DNA of 64,000 bases from assembly GCF_014192375.1 (NCBI RefSeq), contig NZ_JACHXV010000004.1:124001-188000 (forward strand). The letters are read 5' to 3'. Both the position numbers and the translations under genes were made by a program. Below are positions 8,249-16,309 of this stretch, in pieces; position 1 is the stretch's first letter, and each line of letters opens with the position of its first letter. The notes under the pieces are model-generated. The model ran no database searches, was not told the origin of the DNA, and saw nothing but the letters and a program-made list of their open reading frames with translations. The stretch is from Endobacter medicaginis. Its GTDB lineage: Bacteria > Pseudomonadota > Alphaproteobacteria > Acetobacterales > Acetobacteraceae.

Positions 8249-9213
8249 CAGGGCTGCTCCACGATTCGCACGTCGTGACCGAACGCATCCGCCGCCAGCC
8301 GCACTGCGCCCTGCGGCACGCCATCAGCGACCAGCATGCCGGCAACGACCTTCGCCCGACGCCAGGCGAGGGCGAGGGCGGCGACCTGCGCGTCCGGCTG
8401 CGCGGAGATGGCGTCGCCATAGCCATGCACGATGATCGTGCCGTGCCGCCAGCGCCCGGCGACGCCGCGCACCTGACCGCCCTCGCCGTTCTGAAGGGTA
8501 TCGGCGCGCCAGTCGAAGGCGACGTCGGTGCCGGTCTCGACCAGGGGCGGGATGTCGGGCGGCTTCGGGGTGGCGTGGTGGGTGACGGTGATGCCGTGGA
8601 TCCAGGGAATCGGCGGCGGTGCGGGGGCGAAATCGGGCATCGGCGCATTGGTCGCCTCGGCCGGCGGGGCGGCCTGCAACTCCGGCATGGCGATGTCGGG
8701 CGCGTCGTCCGCCGCGGCATTCGGCGCCGGCTTCGCGGCCGGTTTCGGTGTCGGAGCGGGAGGCGGTGCCGTTTCCGGCGTGGAGGCGGCAAAGACGAGC
8801 TGCGAGCGCTGCGAATCGGCGGCGGGCGCCGGTGGTGCGGCTGGAGGCGCGGGCTTTGCCGGCACGCCCGGCTTCGCTCCGGTAGCCGGTGCGGTGCCGA
8901 CCTGCGTGCCGGGCGGCGGCAGCGGGTTGTCCGCGTCGCGTCGCAGGGCGGCGTTGCGCTGGTCGACCAGAGTGTTGGTCAGCGCGATCCGCTCCTGCGG
9001 GCTGGGCAGGGCGGGAGGTGCGGTCGGCGTGGTGCCGATCAGCGGATAGGGCTGGCCGAGCCCGGGCGGCGGCGGGCGGTCCTGGGCGATGCGGCCGCCC
9101 TCGAGGCCGTGCCACCAGTCGACCGGCGTCTCGACGGCGTCATGATGCCCGCAGCCGGACATGCCCAGCAGGACCGGCAGGCACAGGCCCCATCCGCGTT
9201 TCGACCCGAGCAC
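8248..9213 (-). CDS. Proline/alanine-rich lipoprotein with degenerate OmpA-like C-terminus
   Basis: A 321-residue predicted lipoprotein. The N terminus MLGSKRGWGLCLPVLLGMSGC gives a lipobox with Cys21; Met at -3 is slightly unusual. Residues about 40-220 are a low-complexity Pro/Ala-rich linker, suited to spanning the periplasm. The last 100 residues resemble an OmpA-like peptidoglycan-binding domain (IIVHGYGDAISAQ, then LAWRRAKVVAGMLVADGVP), but the usual GHTD motif is changed, so binding is uncertain. The start is a GTG at 9213 with an AGGAGG ribosome site eight bases upstream. It is coupled to the solute-binding-domain gene. An envelope-anchoring role is inferred. Confidence 0.7.
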   Translation of the reverse strand: MLGSKRGWGLCLPVLLGMSGCGHHDAVETPVDWWHGLEGGRIAQDRPPPPGLGQPYPLIGTTPTAPPALPSPQERIALTNTLVDQRNAALRRDADNPLPPPGTQVGTAPATGAKPGVPAKPAPPAAPPAPAADSQRSQLVFAASTPETAPPPAPTPKPAAKPAPNAAADDAPDIAMPELQAAPPAEATNAPMPDFAPAPPPIPWIHGITVTHHATPKPPDIPPLVETGTDVAFDWRADTLQNGEGGQVRGVAGRWRHGTIIVHGYGDAISAQPDAQVAALALAWRRAKVVAGMLVADGVPQGAVRLAADAFGHDVRIVEQP

Positions 9214-9382
9214 CCTGATGACCTCCTGCGGTGGCGTGTTGCGTTTGCGCGCCCCCTTCCTATCTCAGCAGAGACAAATTAACGACTGCCTGCCAATCGA
9301 CATTCCACCCCCCTTGCCACAGGATGACGCGAAAGCCGCCTCGTCCTGCGGGGCGCACGCGATGGATGAACCGGAGACCAGC

Positions 9383-10042
9383 ATGACTTTCCACAACCTC
9401 ACGCGGGCCGATGACGAGGACCCCGATGTCCCCGCCCCGCAGGGGCCGGAGCCGAAGGAGCCGGATGACAACAAGAGTCTCGGCAGCCCGGTCAACGAGC
9501 TGGAGCGCCGGCTGTTCGACCAGCGCAAGGTGCTGCTGTTCGGCGCCATCGACGACAAGGTGGCCCGGGACGTCACCGGCCGGCTGCTCGCCCTGGCGGG
9601 TGCGTCCGACAAGCCGATCGATCTGTATGTCAACTCGCCCGGCGGTCATGTCGAGAGCGGCGACACCATCCACGACATGATCCGCTTCGTCGATCCGATC
9701 GCCCCGGTGCGCATCATCGGCACCGGCTGGGTGGCATCGGCCGGCGCGCTGATCTTCGTCGCCGGCCACAAGGACCGCCGATTCTGCCTGCCCAAGACCC
9801 GTTTCATGATCCACCAGCCGCTCGGCGGCGTGCGCGGTCCGGCGGTCGACATCGACATCGAGGCACGCGAGATCGTCAAGATGCGCGAGCGGCTGAACCG
9901 GCTGTTCGCCGAGGAGACCGGCCAGACCTACGAGAAGGTCGCCAAGGACAGCGACCGCAACTACTGGATGAGCGCGGAAGAGGCGATCGCCTACGGCATG
10001 GTGACGAAGATCATCACCTCGGCCAAGGAGCTGTCGTCGTGA
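9383..10042 (+). CDS. ClpP-like serine protease subunit, atypical paralogue
   Basis: A 219-residue ClpP-family protein with a charged 40-residue N-terminal extension. The core shows NSPGGHVESGDTIHDMI, the nucleophile Ser119 in WVASAG (normally QAASMG) and the base His144 in MIHQP. By alignment with typical ClpP (RDRxLSA or DRDYFMTA), the acid position falls on Asn193 in DRNYWMSAEEA, so the triad is altered. The ATG at 9383 was chosen for its GGAG six bases upstream; ATG 9362 is possible. It is distinct from the standard clpP at 44239. The stop overlaps the DUF3126 start (GTGA). It may work with another unfoldase or be a weak or modified peptidase. Confidence 0.8.
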   Translation: MTFHNLTRADDEDPDVPAPQGPEPKEPDDNKSLGSPVNELERRLFDQRKVLLFGAIDDKVARDVTGRLLALAGASDKPIDLYVNSPGGHVESGDTIHDMIRFVDPIAPVRIIGTGWVASAGALIFVAGHKDRRFCLPKTRFMIHQPLGGVRGPAVDIDIEAREIVKMRERLNRLFAEETGQTYEKVAKDSDRNYWMSAEEAIAYGMVTKIITSAKELSS

Positions 10043-10287
10043 CGCCGAGCGACATCGACCGCGTCCAGACCTACCTGCGCCGGCTGTTCGGCACGGCGCG
10101 GCTGAAGGTGGTGCCGCCGCCGAAGAAGGGCCTGACCGTCGAGGTCAGCATCGATGACGAGGTGATCGGCACGCTGCATCGCGACGAGGAGGAGGGCGAG
10201 GTGTCGTATTCGATGAACGTCATCATCCTCGAGGAGGACCTGCCTCCGGTGCCCAAGACTCCGGCACGGGCCGGCGCGAGAAAATAG
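10039..10287 (+). CDS. DUF3126 family protein
   Basis: An 82-residue cytoplasmic protein of the alphaproteobacterial DUF3126 family; function unknown. It begins TPSDIDRVQTYLRRLFG after a GTG start, continues with a small beta-rich core (LTVEVSIDDEVIGTLHRDEEEG, SYSMNVIIL) and ends in a short basic tail. The GTG overlaps the ClpP-like stop by four bases, so production is coupled to that protease-like protein. A strong terminator follows at once, so the two form a complete bicistronic unit. A link with the protease is an inference from coupling. Confidence 0.75.
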   Translation: MTPSDIDRVQTYLRRLFGTARLKVVPPPKKGLTVEVSIDDEVIGTLHRDEEEGEVSYSMNVIILEEDLPPVPKTPARAGARK

Positions 10288-10288
10288 G

Positions 10289-10318
10289 AAAAAGCGGCCC
10301 CCACGGGCCGCTTTTTTT
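10289..10318. terminator. Strong intrinsic terminator, works in both directions
   Basis: An A-run, then AAGCGGCCC, a short CCAC-containing loop, GGGCCGCTT and seven T residues. It follows the DUF3126 stop by two bases and abuts the stop of the convergent atzE gene at 10318, so it can serve both transcripts. Confidence 0.9.
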
Positions 10319-11697
10319 CATTGGAATGCACGTTCCAAACGCCGGGCGGCTGCGAACAGGCGCGCCTCGGCCCAGGGCGGTGCGATGAGCTGCACCCCCA
10401 GCGGCAGTGCGGCGCCCGGGACCGGGGCGGCGATCACCGGCAGGCCGACGAAGCTGATCGGCTGCGCATACAGACCGAGATTGGCGCGCGCCGAGACCTC
10501 CACCCCGTCCAGGATGATGGTCGCATCGCCGATCGGGGGCGCCGACACGGGTGTCGCCGGGGCGAGCAGCAGGTCGAACTCCTCGAACACCGCCGACACC
10601 TGCGCGGCGAAGGCGCGGCGGACGCGCTGGGCGTGGTGGACCACCGACGCCGGCAGCATCGTCCCGGCCAGCAGGCGGTCGCGCACCGCCGGGTCGTACA
10701 GATCGGCATGGGTGCGCAGGATCGGCAGATGCAGCGCACCGCCCTCTGCGCCCGTGATGCAGAACGCCGCGGAGCGCGCCGCCTCGGCCATCGGCAGTGT
10801 GACGTCATGGCGCGTCCCGCCCTCGGCGAGCATGGCGGCAGCGCGCTCCACCGCCGCCCCGGCCTGGCCGTCGGCGCGATCGGCGAACCAGCCGCCGAGC
10901 ACGCCGATGCGCAGGCCCGGCGCCTGCGCGTCGAGGTCGCCGACCGGATCGACACGACCGGTGCAGGCCGGATCGCGCGGGTCGCCGCCCTGCATCAGCT
11001 CGTAGGCAAGGGCGAGATCGCGCACCGAGCGGGCGAACGGGCCGACATGGTCGAAGCTGGCGACGAACGGCCAGGCGCCGGCCCGCGACAGTCGGCCATA
11101 GGTCGGCTTGAGGCCCCAGATGCCGCACAGCGAGGCGGGCACGCGGATCGAGCCGTTGGTGTCGCTGCCGAGCGTGATCGCCGCGAGTCCCGCCGCCACC
11201 GCCGCCGCCGAGCCACCTGACGAGCCGCCGGCGATCCGCTGCGGATCGGCAGGATTGCGGGTCGGGCCGACATGGGCATTCTCGGTCGAGAACCCGTAGG
11301 CGAACTCGTCCATGTTGAGCGCGCCGACCAGCACCGCACCGGCGCCCCGCAGCCGGGCCAGCGCGGTGGCGTCCCGGGTCGGTGGCGGCAGGCCCAGGGC
11401 GCCGAGCACCTTCGATCCGGCCCGGGTCGGCAGGCCGGCGATATCGAACAGGTTCTTCACCGCCACCGGCACCCCGGTGAGCGGGCCAGGGTCCTCGCCA
11501 CGGGCCAGGGCGGCGTCGATCGCCGCCGCCTCGCCGCGGGCCGCGTCCACGCGCAGATCGGTGTAGCAGTTCAGCACCGGATCGCGGGCCGCGATGGCGT
11601 CCAGCGTCGCCTCCAGCAGGGCTGCGGCGCTGGTGGTGCCGTCGCGGATCGCGGTGGCCTGTGCGACCGCGTCGTCCATCAGCAGCGTCGCGCTCAT
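10318..11697 (-). CDS. atzE: AtzE-like amidase (amidase-signature family)
   Basis: A 459-residue amidase-signature hydrolase. The Ser-cisSer-Lys triad is present: Lys81 in GVPVAVKNLF, Ser159/160 in GGSSGGSAAA and nucleophile Ser183 in GSDTNGSIRVP. It resembles AtzE, the 1-carboxybiuret hydrolase subunit of cyanuric-acid breakdown. The diagnostic context is the small AtzG-type partner encoded immediately upstream with an ATGA overlap, because AtzE and AtzG form a complex. Here the first gene is a formamidase rather than atzD or atzF, so the true substrate may be another small amide or urea derivative. Released ammonia would feed nitrogen assimilation. Confidence 0.8.
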   Translation of the reverse strand: MSATLLMDDAVAQATAIRDGTTSAAALLEATLDAIAARDPVLNCYTDLRVDAARGEAAAIDAALARGEDPGPLTGVPVAVKNLFDIAGLPTRAGSKVLGALGLPPPTRDATALARLRGAGAVLVGALNMDEFAYGFSTENAHVGPTRNPADPQRIAGGSSGGSAAAVAAGLAAITLGSDTNGSIRVPASLCGIWGLKPTYGRLSRAGAWPFVASFDHVGPFARSVRDLALAYELMQGGDPRDPACTGRVDPVGDLDAQAPGLRIGVLGGWFADRADGQAGAAVERAAAMLAEGGTRHDVTLPMAEAARSAAFCITGAEGGALHLPILRTHADLYDPAVRDRLLAGTMLPASVVHHAQRVRRAFAAQVSAVFEEFDLLLAPATPVSAPPIGDATIILDGVEVSARANLGLYAQPISFVGLPVIAAPVPGAALPLGVQLIAPPWAEARLFAAARRLERAFQ

Positions 11698-11897
11698 GGC
11701 GCGTCGCCGGGACGAAACACCGGCGCCGGCTCCGCCTCGGGCGGCAGCGGCACCGCCAGCGCGATCGCCGCATGGCGCGACAGCAGCGCGAGATTGGCGG
11801 CGATCCCCGGCCGGTGCTCCGGCAAGACATGGAGGCCCAGGATCGCGGCTGCCTCATCGATCACACCGTCGATCAGCCCGTCGGAAAGCTCGGCCAT
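11694..11897 (-). CDS. atzG: AtzG-like small subunit (DUF4089)
   Basis: A 67-residue helical protein that matches the DUF4089/AtzG pattern (VIDEAAAILGLHVLPEHRPGIAANLALLSRHAAIAL). In the cyanuric-acid pathway AtzG is an accessory subunit that stabilises AtzE, similar in role to GatC with GatA. The gene lies between formamidase (five-base gap) and atzE (four-base overlap), so the three are surely cotranscribed. The ATG at 11897 is the only sensible start. Confidence 0.8.
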   Translation of the reverse strand: MAELSDGLIDGVIDEAAAILGLHVLPEHRPGIAANLALLSRHAAIALAVPLPPEAEPAPVFRPGDAP

Positions 11898-11902
11898 GCG
11901 AC

Positions 11903-12847
11903 TCAGCCCGGCAGGATCGATTTGGGGATCATCGCATGGATGCCGACCTCGCCGTTCACCGTCTGGGTGACGCGGAAATCCACCGCCAGCGAACAGGTCT
12001 GGTAGGCCTGGCCCGCGCTCCAGCCGGCCCTGTGCGCGATCAGCGCGATCGCCTCGCGCAGCGCCTGCTTCATGGCGTCATCGAGATTGGGGGCGAACCC
12101 CATGGTGATCAGATGCGTCGGCGTCTCCGCACGCGGCATCGACGCATGCACCGCCTTGTGGAGCTGGAAGGTGAACACGCCGTTCAGCGCCGTCTCCAGC
12201 GCGTTGACGCAGACCTCGCCATCGCCCTGCAGACCATGTCCGTCGCCGGCGGAGAAATTCGCGCCCGGAACCCAGACCGGCAGATACAGCGTCGATCCGG
12301 CGGTCAGTTCGCGATTGTCCATGTTGCCGCCGAACTTGCGCGGCTCCTTGCTCGACAGCCGGCCATATTCCGGCGGCGGCGCGACGCCCATGATGCCGAA
12401 GAACGGCCGCAACGGCAGCTCGGGCCCCCAGGGCAGCTTCGCCACCTTCCGTGTGCGGTCGATGGGGATATGGGAGAGATTGGCGGTGGTGAAATCGCCC
12501 GGCAGCGTGCCGGCCAGCGGGCGATAGCCGCAATAGCCCCAATCCATGCCCGGCTCGATCGAATCGATGCGGATTTCCAGCAGGTCACCGGGTTCGGCAC
12601 CGCGGATCGCCACCGGGCCGGTGGTCATGTGGGTGCCGATGCGCGGCAGGCCGGCATCGTGGATGCGTCGCAGCAGGCCCGGCACGACGAAATCGGTGCC
12701 ATCGGCGGGCATCACCTCCGGACCGCCGGAGAGACACTCGAAGCTGACGGTGTCGCCCGGGTCGATGGTCAGCACCGCGGGGATCTTCGAATCGAAGATG
12801 CCGAGGGTGATCGTCTCGGGTGTGGCGGCAAGATGATGCGTCGTCAC
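11903..12847 (-). CDS. fmdA: Acetamidase/formamidase family protein
   Basis: A 314-residue enzyme of the FmdA_AmdA family, which hydrolyses formamide or other short amides to ammonia and the acid. Landmarks are the N-terminal jelly-roll-like part (TIDPGDTVSFECLSGG), TGPVAIRGAEPGDLLEI, the AGDGHGLQGDGEVC segment, and a C terminus with QTCSLAVDFRVTQ. The frame is open far upstream to 13234, but the family N terminus fits GTG 12847, which has GAGG about ten bases upstream. It heads the fmdA-atzG-atzE operon and is divergent from the AI-2E-type permease, so its promoter lies in 12848-12972. Confidence 0.85.
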   Translation of the reverse strand: MTTHHLAATPETITLGIFDSKIPAVLTIDPGDTVSFECLSGGPEVMPADGTDFVVPGLLRRIHDAGLPRIGTHMTTGPVAIRGAEPGDLLEIRIDSIEPGMDWGYCGYRPLAGTLPGDFTTANLSHIPIDRTRKVAKLPWGPELPLRPFFGIMGVAPPPEYGRLSSKEPRKFGGNMDNRELTAGSTLYLPVWVPGANFSAGDGHGLQGDGEVCVNALETALNGVFTFQLHKAVHASMPRAETPTHLITMGFAPNLDDAMKQALREAIALIAHRAGWSAGQAYQTCSLAVDFRVTQTVNGEVGIHAMIPKSILPG

Positions 12848-12972
12848 GTCTGTCAGGCCTCGTTGCGTCTGTGGGCCGCCGCCGCCGACGAAGGCCCGGC
12901 ATGGTGCCCGATGTGAACCTGGCGCACAGTGTGACGCGCGGCGCCGTGGAGCGCCATCCTTGAGGAACCGAA

Positions 12973-14094
12973 ATGGCTGCCGATTCCGTCCCTTCCCCGA
13001 CCGCGGAGAGCACCTGCGCGGCGACGGCGCGGGGAGAACAGCAGCGCGACGTCGCACGCCTGCAGCGCATCGCGCGCACGGTGCTCGCGATCGCGCTGGT
13101 GCTGCTGGGGCTCTACACGCTGGGTAATTTCCTTCCCGCGATCGCCTGGGCCGTGGTGTTCGCGATCGCCACCTGGCCGCTGTATCAGCGTTGCGCGGCG
13201 CGGTTCGGCACTGGCGGCAACATCGCCCTGCCACTGGTGTTCAGTGCCGCGGTCGGGCTGGTGTTCATCATCCCGCTCAGCCTGGTGGCGCTGGAGGCGG
13301 GGCGCGAGGCGCACGGGCTGATCGCCTGGGTCAACCAGGCCCGCCACCAGGGCCTGCCGGTGCCGGGCGCGGTGCATCACCTGCCGTTCGGCCGCGAGGC
13401 GGTGGCGAGCTGGTGGAGCGAGCATCTCTCCGATCCCGACGACGCCTCCGACCTGCTCGACCGGATGAACGAGGGCGGGCTGCTCGCACTCAGCCGCAAC
13501 ATCGGCACCCAGCTCGCCCATCGCGGCACGCTGTTTCTGTTCACGCTGGTCACGCTGTTCTTCCTGTTCCGCGAAGGCGACAGCATCACCGCACAGATGC
13601 GAATCGCCTCGCGCCGGCTGTTCGGCCCGCGCGGCGAGACCATCGCACGGCAGGTGGTGGCCTCCATCCACGGCACCGTGGACGGGCTGGTGCTGGTGGG
13701 TCTCGGCGAAGGCGTGCTGCTCGGCATTGCCTATATCCTCGCCGGCATCCCGCACCCGGCCCTGCTCGGCGCGGTCTCGGCGGTGGCGGCGATGATCCCG
13801 CTCGGCGTGATCGTCGCCCTCGGCGTCGCCTGCCTGTTCGCGCTCGCCAAGGGCATGGTGGCGGTGGCGATCGGGCTCGGCGCGTTCGGGCTGCTGGTGG
13901 TGTTCGTCGCCGACCATTTCATCCGCCCCACCCTGATCGGCGGTGCGACCCGGCTGCCGTTCCTGTGGGTGCTGCTCGGCATTCTCGGCGGGGTGGAGAG
14001 CTGGGGCCTGCTCGGCTTGTTCGTCGGCCCGGCGGTGATGGCAGTGCTGATGCAACTCTGGCGCGATTTCACCGGGCGCGGCTTCGAGACGTAG
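12973..14094 (+). CDS. AI-2E family transporter (PerM/YdiK type)
   Basis: A 373-residue inner-membrane protein of the AI-2E exporter-like superfamily. After a short cytoplasmic N terminus there are two early membrane helices (residues about 38-75), one near 95-115, a soluble central domain, and four or five helices in the C-terminal half. The conserved signature region is around GLVLVGLGEGVLLGIAYILAGIP-like residues 236-256 and the FIRPTLIGG motif near 317. Family members have been linked to autoinducer export, Na+/H+ exchange or unknown substrates, so no substrate is assigned. A GAGGA ribosome site supports the ATG. It stands alone between a divergent amidase operon and tRNA-Pro. Confidence 0.85.
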   Translation: MAADSVPSPTAESTCAATARGEQQRDVARLQRIARTVLAIALVLLGLYTLGNFLPAIAWAVVFAIATWPLYQRCAARFGTGGNIALPLVFSAAVGLVFIIPLSLVALEAGREAHGLIAWVNQARHQGLPVPGAVHHLPFGREAVASWWSEHLSDPDDASDLLDRMNEGGLLALSRNIGTQLAHRGTLFLFTLVTLFFLFREGDSITAQMRIASRRLFGPRGETIARQVVASIHGTVDGLVLVGLGEGVLLGIAYILAGIPHPALLGAVSAVAAMIPLGVIVALGVACLFALAKGMVAVAIGLGAFGLLVVFVADHFIRPTLIGGATRLPFLWVLLGILGGVESWGLLGLFVGPAVMAVLMQLWRDFTGRGFET

Positions 14095-14145
14095 GGATCA
14101 GCGGCGGCAACCCGAACGAGAGAGGCGATCGACCTTACGGAAATA

Positions 14146-14219
14146 TCGGGCAGGCGGGATTCGAACCCACGACCCCCAGTCCCCCAGACTGATGCGCTAC
14201 CAGGCTGCGCTACTGCCCG
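14146..14219 (-). tRNA. tRNA-Pro (anticodon GGG)
   Basis: The reverse strand folds into a full cloverleaf: acceptor CGGGCAG/CTGCCCG, D arm with GCGCAGCCTGGTAGCGC, anticodon loop CTGGGGG (anticodon GGG), and T arm GGTTCGAATCC. The discriminator is A and the CCA end is not encoded. It lies between the AI-2E permease and merR. Confidence 0.95.
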
Positions 14220-14295
14220 TCAGGACCGCCTCTCTCGCGGTGCCGGCGGGATGTAGCAGCCTGGGCGGCGCGCGGCAAGACGAAGCAATGCGTCT

Positions 14296-14880
14296 TCAGC
14301 CACGCAGGCTAGCGCGCAGGCTGAGCAGACTGTCGAGCAGTTCGCGCAGCGCCGCGCGGTCGACAGGTCCCGCTTCCGGACGGGCGGCGGCAGGGCGCGG
14401 CAACGGCACCGGCGGCCCGACCGGACGGGCGGGGATCTCGAGCACGCGCTGCGGCGGCGGATCGAACGGCAGCTCGTCCGGCTCGTCGGCCTCGGCCGCG
14501 CCCGGCGGCGGCAGCCCTGGCCCGTCGAGCGGCGCGCCCTCGCGCAGCAGCCGCTGCACGCCCTTGATCGTGTAACCCTGCACATAGAGCAGGCTGGAGA
14601 TCCGGCGCAGCAGCTCGACGTCCTCGGGCCGGTAGTAACGTCGGCCACCGCCGCGCTTGAGCGGGCGGACCTGCGGGAAGCGCTGTTCCCAGAAGCGCAG
14701 CACATGCTGCGGGATGTGAAGGTCGTCGGCCACCTCGCTGATCGTGCGAAAAGCCGTCGGTGCCTTCTTCACCCGGGCGCGATAGCCTGCCGGGCCGTCT
14801 TCGGCAGGGTCGTGCAGGGGCTCCGACGGATCGTCATGCCCCGTCTCGGGCCACGGCTCGTCGTCCGGCTCAGTCGTCAT
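14296..14880 (-). CDS. MerR family transcriptional regulator
   Basis: A 194-residue DNA-binding protein. A 40-residue acidic N-terminal tail is followed by a MerR winged helix-turn-helix (residues about 43-112) with the characteristic [20 protein letters not shown] and [10 protein letters not shown]. The C-terminal part is Pro-rich and ends in a short leucine-containing helix; no metal-binding cysteines are present. In alphaproteobacteria this gene regularly follows ihfA, and here the two overlap by 11 bases. The role is not known; the missing metal site argues against a metal sensor. Confidence 0.85.
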   Translation of the reverse strand: MTTEPDDEPWPETGHDDPSEPLHDPAEDGPAGYRARVKKAPTAFRTISEVADDLHIPQHVLRFWEQRFPQVRPLKRGGGRRYYRPEDVELLRRISSLLYVQGYTIKGVQRLLREGAPLDGPGLPPPGAAEADEPDELPFDPPPQRVLEIPARPVGPPVPLPRPAAARPEAGPVDRAALRELLDSLLSLRASLRG

Positions 14881-15190
14881 CGCCCAGCTCCGACATATCG
14901 CCGGTCTGGCCGTTCACCCGCGCCTTGAGCACCTGGCTCGGCCGGAACACCAGCACCGAGCGCGGCAGAATCGCCACCTCGATGCCGGTCTTGGGATTGC
15001 GCCCGACACGACGCCCTTTCTGCCTGACAGAAAAGGTTCCGAACCCACTGATCTTGACGGATTTTCCTGCTTCGAGCTCAGCAGCGATGCGCTCGAGTAC
15101 GGTCTCCAGCAGGCTGGCCGACTCGTTGCGCGACAGGCCGACCTCGGCATAGATCCGCTCGGCAAGCGTGGCGCGCGTGATCGTGCTCAT
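14870..15190 (-). CDS. ihfA: Integration host factor, alpha subunit
   Basis: A 106-residue member of the HU/IHF family, a nucleoid protein that bends DNA at specific sites as a heterodimer with IhfB. The sequence has the family layout: two N-terminal helices ([20 protein letters not shown]), the dimer core, [20 protein letters not shown], and the beta-arm [10 protein letters not shown] with the intercalating Pro region, followed by a charged tail. It is slightly longer than the usual 99-100 residues because of that tail. It lies in the conserved plsX-fabH-ihfA-merR order. Confidence 0.93.
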   Translation of the reverse strand: MSTITRATLAERIYAEVGLSRNESASLLETVLERIAAELEAGKSVKISGFGTFSVRQKGRRVGRNPKTGIEVAILPRSVLVFRPSQVLKARVNGQTGDMSELGDDD

Positions 15191-15264
15191 GGCACAACCC
15201 TACGCAGCCGCGACGGTCGGCGTCAATTTGCATCCGACACGAAACAGGCGGGTGAACACCCTGC

Positions 15265-15300
15265 ATTTCAACGATAAAACGTCGAGTGTTGCCGTAACAC
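15265..15300 (-). promoter_or_regulatory. Possible ihfA promoter with small inverted repeat
   Basis: Read on the minus strand there is TGTTAC, 17 bases, then TATCGT, a weak but correctly spaced -35/-10 pair about 75 bases before ihfA. The -35 side overlaps the inverted repeat GTGTT-GCCGT-AACAC at 15286-15300. The rest of the 15191-15331 gap shows nothing else clear. Confidence 0.3.
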
Positions 15301-15331
15301 CGCACTGGTTGGCCCCACCTCGCCGAGCCCG

Positions 15332-16309
15332 TCACATGCGCAGGAGTGCCGAGCCCCACGTCATGCCGCCGCCGAGCGCCTCGAGCAGCACGAGCTGCCC
15401 GGGCTGGATGCGTCCGTCGCGATGCGCCTCATAGAGGGCGAGCGGGATCGAGGCCGCCGAGGTGTTGGCGTGACGGTCCACCGTCACCACCACCCGGTCC
15501 GCCGGCAGGTTCAGCTTGCGACCGACTCCGTCGATGATGCGCAGATTGGCCTGGTGCGGCACCAGCCAGTCAATGTCCTCGGCAGTGAGCCCGTTCGCCT
15601 CCAGCGCCTCGCTGACCGCGCCCGACAGCTTGCCGACTGCATGACGGAACACCTCGCGGCCGTTCATATGCAGATAACCGCTCCGCTCGCGCTGGCCGAC
15701 GGCGCCATCGACATAGAGCAGATCACCCAGGCTGCCATCGGCATGCAGATGCGTCGACAGGATGCCGCGCTTCGGCTGGCCCTCGCCCTGAGGTTCGGCG
15801 CGCAGGAACACGGCCCCTGCGCCGTCGCCGAACAGCACGCAGGTGCGTCGGTCGTTCCAGTCCATCAGCCGCGAATAGACCTCGCTGCCGATCACCAGCG
15901 CGTTGCGGATGCGCCCCGAGGCGATGAACGCCTCCGCCACCGACAGCGCATAGATGAAGCCGCTGCACGCAGCGGAGATGTCGAAGCCAAAGCCGTCGAT
16001 CGCACCGAGTTCGTTGAGCACGCGCACCGCCGAGGCCGGGAACGCGTCATCCGGGGTTGCGGTGGCGAGGATCACCGCCTCGACGCCGTCATGCGCCACC
16101 CCGGCCGCGTCGAGGGCAATCCGCGCCGCTGCGGCGGCCATCGAGACGGTGTTCTCTCCGTCCTCGACCAGATGTCTCTGGCGGATGCCGGTCCGCTCGA
16201 CGATCCAGTCGTCGGTGGTCTCGATCGTCGAGGCCAGGTCCGCGTTCGTGACCACCCGGCGCGGCAGATACCCGCCAATACCGGCCACGACCACCTGTGT
16301 CGGATTCAC
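15332..16309 (-). CDS. fabH: 3-oxoacyl-ACP synthase III (beta-ketoacyl-ACP synthase III)
   Basis: Condenses acetyl-CoA (or another acyl-CoA primer) with malonyl-ACP to start fatty-acid synthesis. The 325-residue protein has the complete Cys-His-Asn triad: Cys115 in ISAACSGF, His252 in VPHQAN and Asn282 in RHANTSAAS. ERTGIRQRH near the N terminus and GGGMTWGSALLRM at the C terminus are typical. The start is a GTG whose sequence overlaps the plsX TGA (GTGA), so translation is coupled. With plsX it links fatty-acid and phospholipid synthesis. Confidence 0.96.
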   Translation of the reverse strand: MNPTQVVVAGIGGYLPRRVVTNADLASTIETTDDWIVERTGIRQRHLVEDGENTVSMAAAAARIALDAAGVAHDGVEAVILATATPDDAFPASAVRVLNELGAIDGFGFDISAACSGFIYALSVAEAFIASGRIRNALVIGSEVYSRLMDWNDRRTCVLFGDGAGAVFLRAEPQGEGQPKRGILSTHLHADGSLGDLLYVDGAVGQRERSGYLHMNGREVFRHAVGKLSGAVSEALEANGLTAEDIDWLVPHQANLRIIDGVGRKLNLPADRVVVTVDRHANTSAASIPLALYEAHRDGRIQPGQLVLLEALGGGMTWGSALLRM

